From Stictocephala bisonia (Eukaryota; Arthropoda; Insecta; Hemiptera; Membracidae): a DNA stretch of 64,000 nt. Positions 38,406 through 48,392 of this stretch are shown piece after piece. Every line of letters begins with the position of its first letter. Position 1 is the first letter of the stretch. The notes under the pieces were generated by a model, which was not told where the DNA came from, searched no databases, and saw only the letters and a list, made by a program, of their open reading frames with translations. The stretch lies in assembly GCA_035578905.1 (NCBI GenBank), contig JAQJVL010000154.1, positions 1,626,177 to 1,690,176 on the forward strand, read 5' to 3'. Made by a program: the position numbers and the translations under genes.

Positions 38406-40891
38406 GGAGGGGGCCTTATTGTAGGGTATGGAGGCAGAATGTTACCCCTCAAAAGCAAGGTGATTTTAACCCCTACATAAAATATGTAATGAACGGTAAC
38501 GATTTTAATCAAAGGAGATGGTATAAAACCACAATATGGAATAAGGCCTATAAATATATGCAAAACAGGAGGGCGTATGAGTCTAACAAGAAGAATACAT
38601 ATTTAAAGTCGTATAGAAATAATTACAAAACATCATATATAAAACCCTATAAAAATAATAATACATGTTACTTGAATAACTCAGGGATTAATACCAGTCA
38701 TAAAAATAAATTATATGAATACAGTTATAGGCCTAAAAGAGGGCACACAAGATATGGAGAGATAAGCACGGGTGAAAAGAAGGATAAGAGTAAGGGAGAC
38801 AGTAAACAAGAATATGGAGTAAGAAGCAGAGGGTTAACGATAGAGGGTTATGATAAAGAGTTTCCGTTAATAAAGGAGAGCAATAAAGGTGAAAAATACC
38901 AAGGACGGAATACACAGGAATATAAATTGATAAGAAATGCAGGTAACGGGACAAAGGAGGAAGTTAAAGAGAGGCGGATGATAAAGGAGGTAAAAAGCAT
39001 AAAGAATGAGGGGACAGCGAATGAGGAATTGGAAGAGGAAGAGAAGAGACGGATAATAGAAACAATGGAACAACAAGAACAAGACCACAGGGTATATGGA
39101 GTCGACATAAGGAAAATAGCAGCCAACAGGGGATATCAACCAAGGAAAAAGGAGAGTTTACAGGATAAGGAGATTTACGAAATGTTATTTCACATTACAG
39201 ATGAGGAAGCTAAGAAAGTACCTGTTTTAACAGTAACAGGGAAGATAGGAGGTGCAGCAGGGAAGATGATTAAATGTATAATAGATACGGGTTCTAATTT
39301 GAATATAATAAATTCTAAATTGGTTCCTGAAAATGATATAATTAGGGGACATATACCAACGGTGGTTTCAGCGAATAATTCTCCTTTAAGTATTTTAGGA
39401 ACCGCAAAAGTAAACGTTTTAGTGGACAATATTGTACTAAGTGATATATTCTACGTATCACCGGACATAAATAGTAATGTGATATTAGGAAATACATTTT
39501 TAATGAAACATAAAATTAAAATTAATTTTAAAAGAAAAGATATAGTAATACATTTAGGACAGTATAAACACAGGATACAAATGGAAAAGAAATGGTTATT
39601 ACAAGTACAGAGGATAAACGGTATTAGTACCGAAGGAGCACAACTTATAAGAGATGTAAGAGCTAATGAGGATATGGTGATAGCACTTCATCATCATAGA
39701 AGAATAAAAATAGGAGTACAAGAAGAAAATGTATATTTCGAGTCAGAAAAAGCATTAAAAGAAAAAAAGAAATGCCATGCATATTTAACAGACCGAGATG
39801 AGGAAGGAGAGAGATTTTTAAATATTTATAACGCATCAAATATCCCCAAACATATAAATAAAAACTATGTACTAGGATATTTATCAAAAGAGCAAGAAAA
39901 GATAAAGAAACAAAATGAAAGTCGCAAACAGAACGAAGTTAGAAATGTAAACAAAGAGAGAGTAACAGATAAAGATGGAATAGAGTTTGACATAGCACCA
40001 CAATTAACAATACAACAGCACGAACGAATAGCAAAAATGCTAAATAAATATAAAAGTATGTTTACTACCAAGAATGAAGACCTCGAAGCGGCTAACTTAC
40101 CACCAGTAGCATTAGAGAGGATACCGAACGCTAAGCCCGTAAACTCACCCCCTTACAAACACGGGAAGCAGGAGCGTGAACAGCTAGATAACATTTTGGA
40201 TGATTTATTAAAATCGGATATATTAGAAGAATGTCCGGATTATACCGAATTTGCCAGTCCAGTATTTTTAGTTAAAAACAAAGATAACACGCCAAGATTG
40301 GTAGCTGATATGAGGAAAGTGAATAACATATTAAAAACAGCAATACATCCAACACCTTCAGTGAATTTAGTATTAAGCTGTTTAAATAAAGCTAATACGT
40401 TTACAAGATTGGATTTAAAGGGAGCATACCATCAGTTATTAGTAAAAGAAGAGGACAGAGACTTGCTAACGATAAAAACTCAAAATAGACTTTTACGATA
40501 TAAGCGTTTGACTATGGGTCTTAAAGTATCTGCATCACTATTTAGTAAAGCGTTATTGGCATTACTTAATAAACATCTATATAATAAGGTCATATGCTAC
40601 GTCGATGACGTAATATGTTACGGGTCGTCATTCGACACGGATTTAGAGAACATTGAAGAGATTTTAAGAATTCTTAACAAGGCAAATTTAAAGTTAAACA
40701 CAAAAAAATGTAAATTTATGTATGAGGAAATTGATATATTGGGATATACGGTATCTAAAAAAGGTTTTATACCAAGGAAAGAGACAGTAAAAGCGATAGT
40801 GGAATTTAATCGACCAAACTGCATACGGAGAGTAAGACAATTTTTAGGATTAACTGGATTTTTCAGAAAACACATAAAAAAATTATGCTAA
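38384..40891 (+). CDS. pol: Ty3/Gypsy Pol: protease and reverse transcriptase (interrupted)
   Basis: The frame is open from 38384, with a first ATG at 38489; it is probably read as a Gag-Pol fusion. Counting from that ATG, residues 1-240 are a basic, Asn/Tyr/Lys-rich linker. An aspartic protease follows at about 255-350 (CIIDTGSNLNIINS, active site DTG near 266; ILGNTFLMKH). Reverse transcriptase runs from about 530 to 790: RLVADMRKVNN, then RLDLKGAYHQLL, then YVDD intact at about 704-707, then FLGLTGFFRKHI. The frame closes at 40889 because a run of seven A at 40876-40882 is one base out of phase with the downstream RNase H frame. That could be a real mutation or a sequencing error. Confidence 0.95.
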   Translation, partial: NIFKKRVRRGPYCRVWRQNVTPQKQGDFNPYIKYVMNGNDFNQRRWYKTTIWNKAYKYMQNRRAYESNKKNTYLKSYRNNYKTSYIKPYKNNNTCYLNNSGINTSHKNKLYEYSYRPKRGHTRYGEISTGEKKDKSKGDSKQEYGVRSRGLTIEGYDKEFPLIKESNKGEKYQGRNTQEYKLIRNAGNGTKEEVKERRMIKEVKSIKNEGTANEELEEEEKRRIIETMEQQEQDHRVYGVDIRKIAANRGYQPRKKESLQDKEIYEMLFHITDEEAKKVPVLTVTGKIGGAAGKMIKCIIDTGSNLNIINSKLVPENDIIRGHIPTVVSANNSPLSILGTAKVNVLVDNIVLSDIFYVSPDINSNVILGNTFLMKHKIKINFKRKDIVIHLGQYKHRIQMEKKWLLQVQRINGISTEGAQLIRDVRANEDMVIALHHHRRIKIGVQEENVYFESEKALKEKKKCHAYLTDRDEEGERFLNIYNASNIPKHINKNYVLGYLSKEQEKIKKQNESRKQNEVRNVNKERVTDKDGIEFDIAPQLTIQQHERIAKMLNKYKSMFTTKNEDLEAANLPPVALERIPNAKPVNSPPYKHGKQEREQLDNILDDLLKSDILEECPDYTEFASPVFLVKNKDNTPRLVADMRKVNNILKTAIHPTPSVNLVLSCLNKANTFTRLDLKGAYHQLLVKEEDRDLLTIKTQNRLLRYKRLTMGLKVSASLFSKALLALLNKHLYNKVICYVDDVICYGSSFDTDLENIEEILRILNKANLKLNTKKCKFMYEEIDILGYTVSKKGFIPRKETVKAIVEFNRPNCIRRVRQFLGLTGFFRKHIKKLC
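38393..38450 (+). promoter_or_regulatory. Programmed -1 ribosomal frameshift signal between gag and pol
   Basis: A AAA AAC at 38393-38399 is in the correct zero-frame phase (X XXY YYZ) one codon before the gag stop. Slippage by -1 enters exactly the pol frame, which is open from 38384. After a 7-base spacer a stem can form between GAGGGG (38407-38412) and CCCCTC (38445-38450), extended by GCCT (38413-38416) with AGGC (38432-38435). Slippery site, spacer and stem all fit the retroviral model. It has not been tested. Confidence 0.8.
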
Positions 40892-41204
40892 ACTTACTGT
40901 ACCACTAACGGAGTTAATAAAACAATCGAACCAAAATTTACCATTTAAATGGACACAAGAGTGTGAAGAAAGTTTAATACAGTTAAAGAAAATTTTAACA
41001 GAACCACCATTATTAAACCACTGGGATGATAACAAAGAGGCCGTCATATATGTAGACGCTAGTTTATATGCATTAGGTGGCGTACTATTACAAAAAGACC
41101 CGGATATGGGAAGCCTACATCCAATAGCATATTTGTCAAAAAATACACGGAAACTCCAGCGAGAGATTACTAGGGAAGAGCTTAAGTTAAAGAGGAATGG
41201 GTAG
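40873..41204 (+). pseudogene. Pol remnant: RT/RNase H junction, truncated; integrase missing
   Basis: In the next frame the sequence continues as the RT connection (TVPLTELIKQ, FKWTQECEESLIQLKK) and the start of RNase H (AVIYVDASLYALGGVLLQKD, IAYLSKNTRKL). It stops at 41202, soon after REITREEL. The rest of RNase H and all of integrase, normally well over 1.5 kb, are absent. The 41205-41382 tail has a short open frame that might be the very end of pol. An internal deletion is the simplest explanation, so this copy cannot insert by itself. Confidence 0.85.
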
Positions 41205-41382
41205 TGCGTGTAACCAGAAGCGAGATAGCTCCGGAATGTACCTTGTCAGCGCTGCGGCTGACTTCATGCGTCGACACAGCAAGACGATACGGAGCAACAC
41301 GTCATCGTCCAGACTACACACCTATAACATGTTGGGAATAGGTTTCGGTTGGTGGAAAACCGAAAAATTTTAGCCAGAGGAG
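41205..41382 (+). other. Gypsy 3' internal tail and polypurine tract
   Basis: About 180 bp between the pol deletion junction and the 3' LTR, ending AGCCAGAGGAG at the LTR edge. AGAGGAG is a plausible short polypurine tract for plus-strand priming. Confidence 0.6.
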
Positions 41383-43348
41383 TGTAAACCTTTGACGTTT
41401 ACGTAATTGTTACACTTTGTATAAAATTCCCTCAGAAGTATTAATAATAATAATAATAAATTAAAAATAAATATTATCAGGAAAATTAGACAGTGGTTAG
41501 ATTACAACAGGAAATGCGGTACAGGAAATGGAGTTGGTAAAATTTGAGTAGGGCATCCGGCGAGTGTGAGATCGGGAAGCAAGGGATCGGATGTCAAGGA
41601 AGCAGGGTCAGCACTGTACACAGGATGACCAAAATATTAAAATTGAGACTCGCCAAAATTAGGCCGATGAACGCTGAGGCGGCGGAGATTCAGCAGAAGA
41701 TCTGGAGTACCGCCCATCGCGAAAACGGGCCTATAGGGTGATCCGTAATAGGACCACGGAGAGTAATTGGGTGGTTCCGAAATTGTAGGCGGGTCCAGTG
41801 AGTGGCAGGGGGAATGGGACACTAGGGAGAGAGTTGGAAAAGAAAAGGGGTCTAAAGAGAGTTCGGCAAGAGAGAGGACTTCGGGAATTAGATCAATAGG
41901 GAGGACCAGCACCTAGTGGTCCAACTACCTAGACTTGGTCAACCCGCCCTGCAGAGCAAACACGGGACGATCTAGACGGAGGACTTGGAGCTACGGTCCG
42001 ACCCCTGGCGATATCAACCCCCGGAGGACTTCACGAGCGGCCAACCTGAACCTGAGGGACGACCGGACTGGCAGCCGATCCGGAGGACCAGAGATACCAC
42101 CTCAAGGGATCGCAAGCGACTCCACCCACCCCCAAGGGACTACAAGCAACTCCAGACCGAACCAGCCCACCTGACCCGGAGGGACAAGAGGACGCCGAAT
42201 CCACTACGGCCAGTGGACACCCCATACCTGCGGTAGACGAGTCCAGGGGTATGTTAAAACTGTTTTGTTAAACACCTCCAAGGGTTGAGGGGAGCAAAAT
42301 TTAAGTTGTCGGGGAAAAAGAATTTTGTAAGGTTCAATTACGTTTGCCTACACCAAAACGTATGCCGACAGGCAGTAAATTAGTCCGATGAGACGGTCAT
42401 AATAATAATTATAATTGAATGATATAATAGAATTAACTGTTTGAGGGAATTTAGTCTGGATTGTAAATTTAAATTATAACTATATAAATACGTAATTCCA
42501 TGTTATGATCATTGTCCCGTATGAATATTGATTTGAGTTAATGTAGATAGTCTATCTAGAGTGAATGAATAACTATTGCGTCGAATGTATATATACAATA
42601 ATTATTGGATAATTCTTGCGAGGGATAGAGTATAGCAACTAAGGCCATTTGAATGTTTGGCTTATCTCTTGGGAATGTTTGTAAAATGATGTAATTAAAT
42701 TGTACGGTAAATTGATTAAGTTGTCATAGTTAGTAAGGTTTATATATTAATGTTTGATTGATAATTTTGAGGGGAAATAGTTGATTAATTAATCTTGAGT
42801 AGGCCTATAGCTTGTTATTGAATATATGATTTCACTTGTTAATGTAGACGTTGGCACATATAAACTTAATTAGCTGATTATTAATGGGACGTGATATAAT
42901 AATTTAGAGGATTGTGAGTAATAGTATAGGAGTTGTTGTCATGTGTTGTAAATAATATTCTTGAAAGTATTGATCCCCCGGGCTGTGTACTAAGGCCAAG
43001 GTTAATAATAAATTGATTGAAGAGTAATAAACGTATATTGATAATTCTATAATTTGTATTGTCTAAATATGGAATGAGAAGGGTAGCTTAAAGGAGGTGT
43101 ATAGTATAAATTAGGATAAGATAGTTGTAATATTTTGGAAGGGGTTGTGAAGATGGAATGCTGTAAAATAATAAATATGTGTTGTACTTTCACCAGTGTC
43201 AATAGTTATTCCAGGTCCTGGTTTCCTTCACTAGCTAAGCGAGTCAGTAATTTCAAATGATTTCTCATAACTTATGATAGTCAGTTGTGATTAACCTTTA
43301 AACAATTACAAGTTCAGAGGAGGTAAAATTGGTTGGAGGAGAGAGTTT
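41383..43348 (+). mobile_element. 3' LTR of the Ty3/Gypsy retrotransposon (last 4 bases missing)
   Basis: Collinear with the 5' LTR from TGTAAACC to GAGAGTTT at 43348, where the 5' LTR continues TACA but this copy switches to the 3' end of a minus-strand LINE. The terminal bases and the expected target-site duplicate of the left flank (CACAG) are not seen, so the right edge was altered after insertion. Confidence 0.93.
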
Positions 43349-46171
43349 ATAACAGGTACAGATTAGTTTCACAGGCAAAATTATTGATCACAATAAAAAG
43401 GCACATTTGATGAAAAATATAAAAAAAAAACTTAAATAACTAAAGAAACACAATTATAACTTATGCGCCTAAATAAAGTACTCCAAATTATATAATACAT
43501 TCTTGGTTATAATACAATAATATAAATACAGTTTAAATACAACCAGACATACAGTAAGCTAAATTATTAAACTTAACATTAATTTGTAATGAAACAGATA
43601 TATTCAAAAACCAAAACAAACAAAAGAAAACATAAATACTGAAACCTGCGAAAAACAACTGCGACCCCAACAGACCAAGGGCCCAATTATGGGGGCCGCA
43701 TGAAAAAAATATTAATAATTAATTATGACCTCCATGCCTGTACAAAAATAACAATAATTAATTTTTAAAATTTAAGGATTAAAAACTCTTTACTCTTCCA
43801 AACAATGCTTATTTGAATACATTAATAAAAATAAAAAATAAGTAGGCCCTATAAAAAAAAAATAAAACAATCCAAGAAATGAATTTGAATAACTAAATTA
43901 ATTTAGGTTGAGAAACCTAGTTGTTCCAGCAATCCTTCAAAGTATTAATTCTTTACATGTTGCTCTGAATACTGCCCGTGACATGTCTACATCTACACAC
44001 CACCAGCTATGGAATTAAATAATATGATTGTAAAATTTAGAAAGGAGTTAGCACGAGCGGCAGTAGGAGCCCCACCAGGGTATAACATATAGCCAGCGCG
44101 CCTGCCATAAGCCGGCACACACCAGTTTATCTCACTTAAGGTCGCTGGGTCATCCACAATACCTCTCATACCACCATGCAGGTAAAAAAGTTGCGCTAAT
44201 TTTCGTCTCTTAGACAACCTTTCGAAATCAAATAAATTTAACATTTCTTCATATCTAATATGCCAAATTGGATAGTTTAACTGACCAAAATACTTAAAAT
44301 ACAACAATCGCAAAAATTTCTTCTGAATTCTCTCAATCATTTCATAATACAGTTGAGTTGATGGGGACCAAACTATAGATGCAAACTCCAATCTGGAGCG
44401 AACTAAAGATCTGAATAAAATTTTAAGTGTTTCAATGTCTCTAAATTCTTTTCCAATCCTTGAAATAAAACCCAATGAACAGTAAGCTTTCTTCACCACA
44501 TTTAACATATGGTTTGAGAAACTCAAGTCATCTGTTATAAGGACCCCCAGATCATTAAACTGGTTCACTCTACGTAAGAGACAATCATTTATTTTGTAAG
44601 GAAATAAATATGGTGTTTTCTTTCTATGTATTGACATAACACAACATTTATCAATATTTAAAGTTAAAAGATTATCTTTACACCATTGTGTAATAGTATC
44701 TAAATCATGCTGAATGTCATTGTGGTCAAATGCATGTCTAATAATTTTAGAAACTTTTAGGTCATCAGCATACATTAAAGCATTTGATGTAATATGTTGG
44801 GCTAAATCATTTATAAATAAAATGAAAAACAAAGGGCCCAAATTACTGCCCTGAGGAACTCCAGACCCAGCTGAAAATAAATCAGACTTATAACCCCGAT
44901 AAGACACATACTGCCGCCGGTCCTCCAAGTATGAACAGAAAAAATGAATAAAGTTGTCAGAAAAACCATAATAGTTAAGTTTTGATAACAGTACTTGATG
45001 GTTTACACTATCAAATGCCTTTGTGAAATCAGTGTAAATTACATCAACTTGATCTCTTGAATCAAGGGCACGAGAAGTGAAATCAACGAAATTAACTAGA
45101 TTTGTTGAAATGGAGCGAGAAGGCATGAACCCATGTTGGCTCTCAGAAATATAAGGTTTAATGTGAGGGAATATGGTGTCATACAGCATGATTTCAAAAA
45201 CCTTCGCAGGTGTACTTAAAATGGAGACAGGTCGATTGTTTCTAATGTCTGATTCATTTCCTTTCTTAAAGATAGGCGTTATTTTAGTTTCCTTCCATAA
45301 TTTTGGAAAGGTAGATTTTTGCAAACAAAGATTAAAAATATGGCAAAATGGTACAAGAAGTAATTCAGAGCAACCTTTAACAATATAATTTGGTATATGA
45401 TCAGGACCAAAAGACTGTTTTGACGGAAGCTTTCGTATCGCCATCTCAACATGACGGTTGGTGATGGTGGGTATGCTAAGACACTGTATGCCTAGCATAA
45501 CCGGGGAGCGCAAGGCAGCAGCGGCATCGAGCCGACCCGTCCTCTCATATACCGACCCAAAATAGTCAGAAAAAGCCGAAGCAATCGATCGCCCATCACT
45601 GAATTTTTGTCCATTAAAAGTAAATTCTGAAACTGTACTTGATTTATTACATTTCCTAAACTTAACGAAATTCCAAAACTTCTTAGGTTCTCTTTTTAGC
45701 AAGTCTTCGGTATTTATAACGTAGTTATTATAAGCCCTTCTAATTAACCTCTTAACATTCGCCCTACACTCTTTAAATCTAATAAATAACCCCTGGTTTT
45801 TAGTATTATTATATCTCTTTCGTAATTTTTCTTTCCCTTAATTTTATGTATAATTTCATGAGAATACCAGATAGGATATTTAGGTTTAATTAGTCTTCTC
45901 TTGGAAACATTTTCGTTAAATATACTATACATATTGTCATAAAATGCATTTAATGCCTCGTTAACATTATCTGACGACAAGACAGTGGCCCACGAAGTGT
46001 TTGATAATGAACGGTACAGATTCAAAAAGTCAGCTCTCTGAAAATTAAAGGATTCCTCATTTTGGTTGACGACTTTAAATTTAGTACGTTCCACATGAAG
46101 CATGACAGACAATACAGGGTGATGGTTATCAACCATAACTAGTGCTTCAGCCTCGCCTTCAACAATTATAT
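43349..46171 (-). mobile_element. 5'-truncated non-LTR retrotransposon (Jockey/CR1-like) with intact RT
   Basis: On the minus strand it has the last part of an endonuclease, a full reverse transcriptase and a long AT-rich 3' UTR (43349-43990). ORF1 and most of the endonuclease are missing at 46171, where receptor-upstream DNA begins. It differs from the older LINE at 3.5-6.1 kb in sequence and preservation. I see no clean target-site duplication and no terminal poly(A). Confidence 0.88.
43993..46171 (-). pseudogene. LINE ORF2: endonuclease end plus complete reverse transcriptase, one frameshift
   Basis: The upstream part (45744-46171) carries the end of the endonuclease (VDNHHPVLSVML, equivalent to the SDHHP motif). 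A single missing base near 45820-45840 shifts the frame. The main frame (43993-45702, 569 codons) then holds the RT: FKKGNESDIRNNRPVSIL, motif A YTDFTKAFDSVNH at about 225, motif B SGVPQGSNLGPLFF at about 277 and an intact YADD at about 311-314. A thumb and a C-terminal region follow (SRLEFASIVWSPS, EMIERIQKKFLRLLY). The RT core looks catalytically complete, but without the endonuclease and ORF1 the copy is dead. The well-kept frame suggests recent activity of the family. Confidence 0.88.
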
Positions 46172-46473
46172 GTATGTGAAAAGGATAATTTGAATTAAAT
46201 GGACGAATAATTGTAATTAAATTAAACCAATAGTCATATTTGTCTTAAATATGTGTAGCGTAGTACTGAAACATGTTTGCAATATTGTTATGTTCATATT
46301 AGTGTTAAAAGGTCAAACAATTTTCCATTAGCTTAATTCCTATTGAATGCTTTGTCTCATTAATATTCAGACTGTGTCAGCCCCTCCAGAAAGAACAAGT
46401 CGACCGAGTTCATTACGTTATCATTAATCGATATCGTATATCTTATGTCAGAAATAAGTTGTATAGAGCAAAT
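46172..46473 (+). repeat. Extra copy of the receptor upstream region
   Basis: It matches 46934-47254 (for example GTATGTGAAAAGG, TCATATTAGTGTTAAAAGG, CCCTCCAGAAAGAACAAGTC and ATCGATATCGTAT) up to GAGCAAATT, 16-17 bases before where the receptor ATG would be. It then switches to GC-rich repeat DNA. No receptor coding sequence follows, so this is a detached promoter copy. Confidence 0.85.
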
Positions 46474-46933
46474 TTATGCTGGTGAGGCCAGGTCGGGCTA
46501 CTGTACTATCTGGCAGCCCGGCGTGCCATCCCGGTTCAACAATTGTACCCTCAAGAGCCCTAGGGTCATGGTACCCGCTGTTTGTTGGCTCCATTCCTAC
46601 TTCTGGCCCCTGAGACAGTGTTATGTATTTGTATGAGTTGGGTGTGATGCTGAGCTCAGGGTCCGCGGGGTCACTGCTCCCGTCAGCTGCACACCTCAGC
46701 TGCCCCTGCGGGCCTCAGTCTGTGACTGCTTATTGGGGTTGCCCCTAATTCACAGTTGTCCACCCCGTCAAAGACAAGATAGAACGTTCGCTATCCGCCA
46801 CCTGCGACCCGCCCAGTAGCTGAGGCTCGCCATAGGTACGGGAATGTTAATAATATTCGATAGCTCAGATGTCATTGTAGAACAGTTTGTTCTGTCAAAG
46901 GAAGTTACCTTTGTAAGTAGGGGAATGGAGTGA
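46474..46933. repeat. GC-rich repeat segment of unknown family
   Basis: About 370 bp of unusually GC-rich DNA (for example GGGTCCGCGGGGTCACTG and GCCCCTGCGGGCCTCAG) is followed by about 90 bp homologous to the Gypsy left flank (GAATGTTAATAATATTCGAT; compare GAATTTTAATAATGTTCGAT at 34244). It sits between the two promoter copies. It may be a LINE or SINE end; no protein motif is visible, and the open frame 46445-46636 has no family motif. Confidence 0.5.
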
Positions 46934-47254
46934 GTATGTGAAAAGGATAATTTGCATTAAATGGATGAGTAATTGTAATTAAATTAAACTAATAATCATA
47001 TTTGTCTAAAATATGTGTAGCGTAGTACACAAACATGTTTGCAATATTGATATGTTCATATTAGTGTTAAAAGGTTAAACAATTTTCAATAGTGGAAGCA
47101 TGCCATTAGCTTAATTCCTATTGAACGCTTTGTCACATTAATATTTAGACTGTGTCAGCCCCTCCAGAAAGAACAAGTCGACCGAGATCACCATGTTATA
47201 ATTAATCGATATCGTATGTCTTATTTCAGCAATAGTTTATATAGAGCAAATTCA
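46934..47254 (+). promoter_or_regulatory. Upstream region of receptor copy 2
   Basis: Conserved among the upstream regions of copy 1 (31081-31405, inverted), copy 2 and the detached copy at 46172-46473. It ends with ATCGATATCGTATGTCTTAT then TTCAG, followed by TTTATATAGAGCAAATTC about 30 bases before the ATG. TTTATATAG is TATA-like, while CTTATTTCAG could instead be a 3' splice site of a 5'-UTR intron. Confidence 0.5.
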
Positions 47255-47270
47255 AGAAGTCCCTTATGTA

Positions 47271-48392
47271 ATGGAGGTGCGTTTAGGTCTTTTTAAATAT
47301 ACTTTTTTCTTTGATACTTTGTTCGGAACAAGTACAGTGTGTATCAAGACACTAGAGCAAAGCAAGCTATCAGTTACGTACTCTATTTGTTTGATACTAG
47401 TTTTTGGAGTGCAAAGCGTTCTTTACGTCCATGGACAGCTTACAGCTGAGTTAATGGAACCCTTGTTTTACCAAATAGCAAGATTCGTTACGGACACTTT
47501 TTGCATATATTGTTTGCTCAGTGGATTATGGGATTACAAAACAAATATCTCCACCGCTATGAATTTGGAAGCAATCGAAGATAAGTTGGAGTCAAACAAT
47601 ATTAAAGTCAATGGAAAGAACATAATCAAGACAATTGTTGGTGTTGAATTGGTTCTGCAAGGAGTGATGCAATTTTTGTTATTGGTAAGCAATTTGTATC
47701 ATGTTATCAACAATGCTCTTCCATTCACAAAGTATATAACAACATTCCACAGCTGTGGTACATTGTTAAACTTGCCAATTTCATCAGCACTATATCTAAC
47801 AAAAATGTCCTTCTTGCAAAAGGAAATCACAAATGGCTTCATCCATGTCAATAAAAGTGAACTTGAAATGAGTTCCTCCAGATCACAAACTTCACAAAGG
47901 CGACAAAGAGGACACCATAGATCCACGATTAAAAGCCTGCAAACTGAGGTGGATAAAAAATGTATGTTTCTGGTTGAACTTCAAGGCTCTTTATATTTTA
48001 CAGAAAACAATTTAAACAGCAACTTGTGTGTACAAATTATTCTGTATCGACTTATGATTGAAATTATGATGCCTGCTATGACTACGATGACATTCCTCGA
48101 TGGTCAAACAATGATACCTATTCTATACCAGCTGTTGATCATCTCTTGCTTCATACTTTTTATTTCGGCAGTGGCTAATCTACAAAAGGAAAAAGAAGAG
48201 GCATTCCGTCAGCTGTCCGGATGTAAGAAGGGATCTAAAAGGCTCAGACATCAGCTGCTGGCCAACATCCACCGCAGTCGCAGACCCTTCTCCTGCGTTC
48301 TTTTTGACATTGACTATTCCCTTCTGGCCGTCATGCTGGAGAATTCCATGCTTGTAATCACAACCATAGTTGCATCCTGGAAAAGTGAATGA
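47271..48392 (+). CDS. Gustatory receptor-like seven-helix chemoreceptor, copy 2
   Basis: 373 codons, intronless, about 83 % identical to copy 1 at the protein level (about 64 differences by hand) with no length change. Same helix layout and basic loop (SSSRSQTSQRRQRGHH), and the same C-terminal block (QLLANIHRSRRPFSCVLFD). Differences are concentrated in the first 250 residues, for example helix 2 (FYQIARFVTDTFCIYCLLSG) and helix 3 with its exit (ELVLQGVMQFLLLVSNLYHV). The last 74 codons are nearly unchanged and more GC-rich than the rest. It should act as a membrane chemoreceptor subunit in sensory neurons; ligand unknown. Both copies look intact, so both may be functional. Confidence 0.87.
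   Translation: MEVRLGLFKYTFFFDTLFGTSTVCIKTLEQSKLSVTYSICLILVFGVQSVLYVHGQLTAELMEPLFYQIARFVTDTFCIYCLLSGLWDYKTNISTAMNLEAIEDKLESNNIKVNGKNIIKTIVGVELVLQGVMQFLLLVSNLYHVINNALPFTKYITTFHSCGTLLNLPISSALYLTKMSFLQKEITNGFIHVNKSELEMSSSRSQTSQRRQRGHHRSTIKSLQTEVDKKCMFLVELQGSLYFTENNLNSNLCVQIILYRLMIEIMMPAMTTMTFLDGQTMIPILYQLLIISCFILFISAVANLQKEKEEAFRQLSGCKKGSKRLRHQLLANIHRSRRPFSCVLFDIDYSLLAVMLENSMLVITTIVASWKSE

Noticed and set aside
36594..41204. Endogenous retrovirus with an envelope gene
   Set aside because: No envelope-like ORF, signal peptide or furin site is present between pol and the 3' LTR; it is a Gypsy-type retrotransposon.
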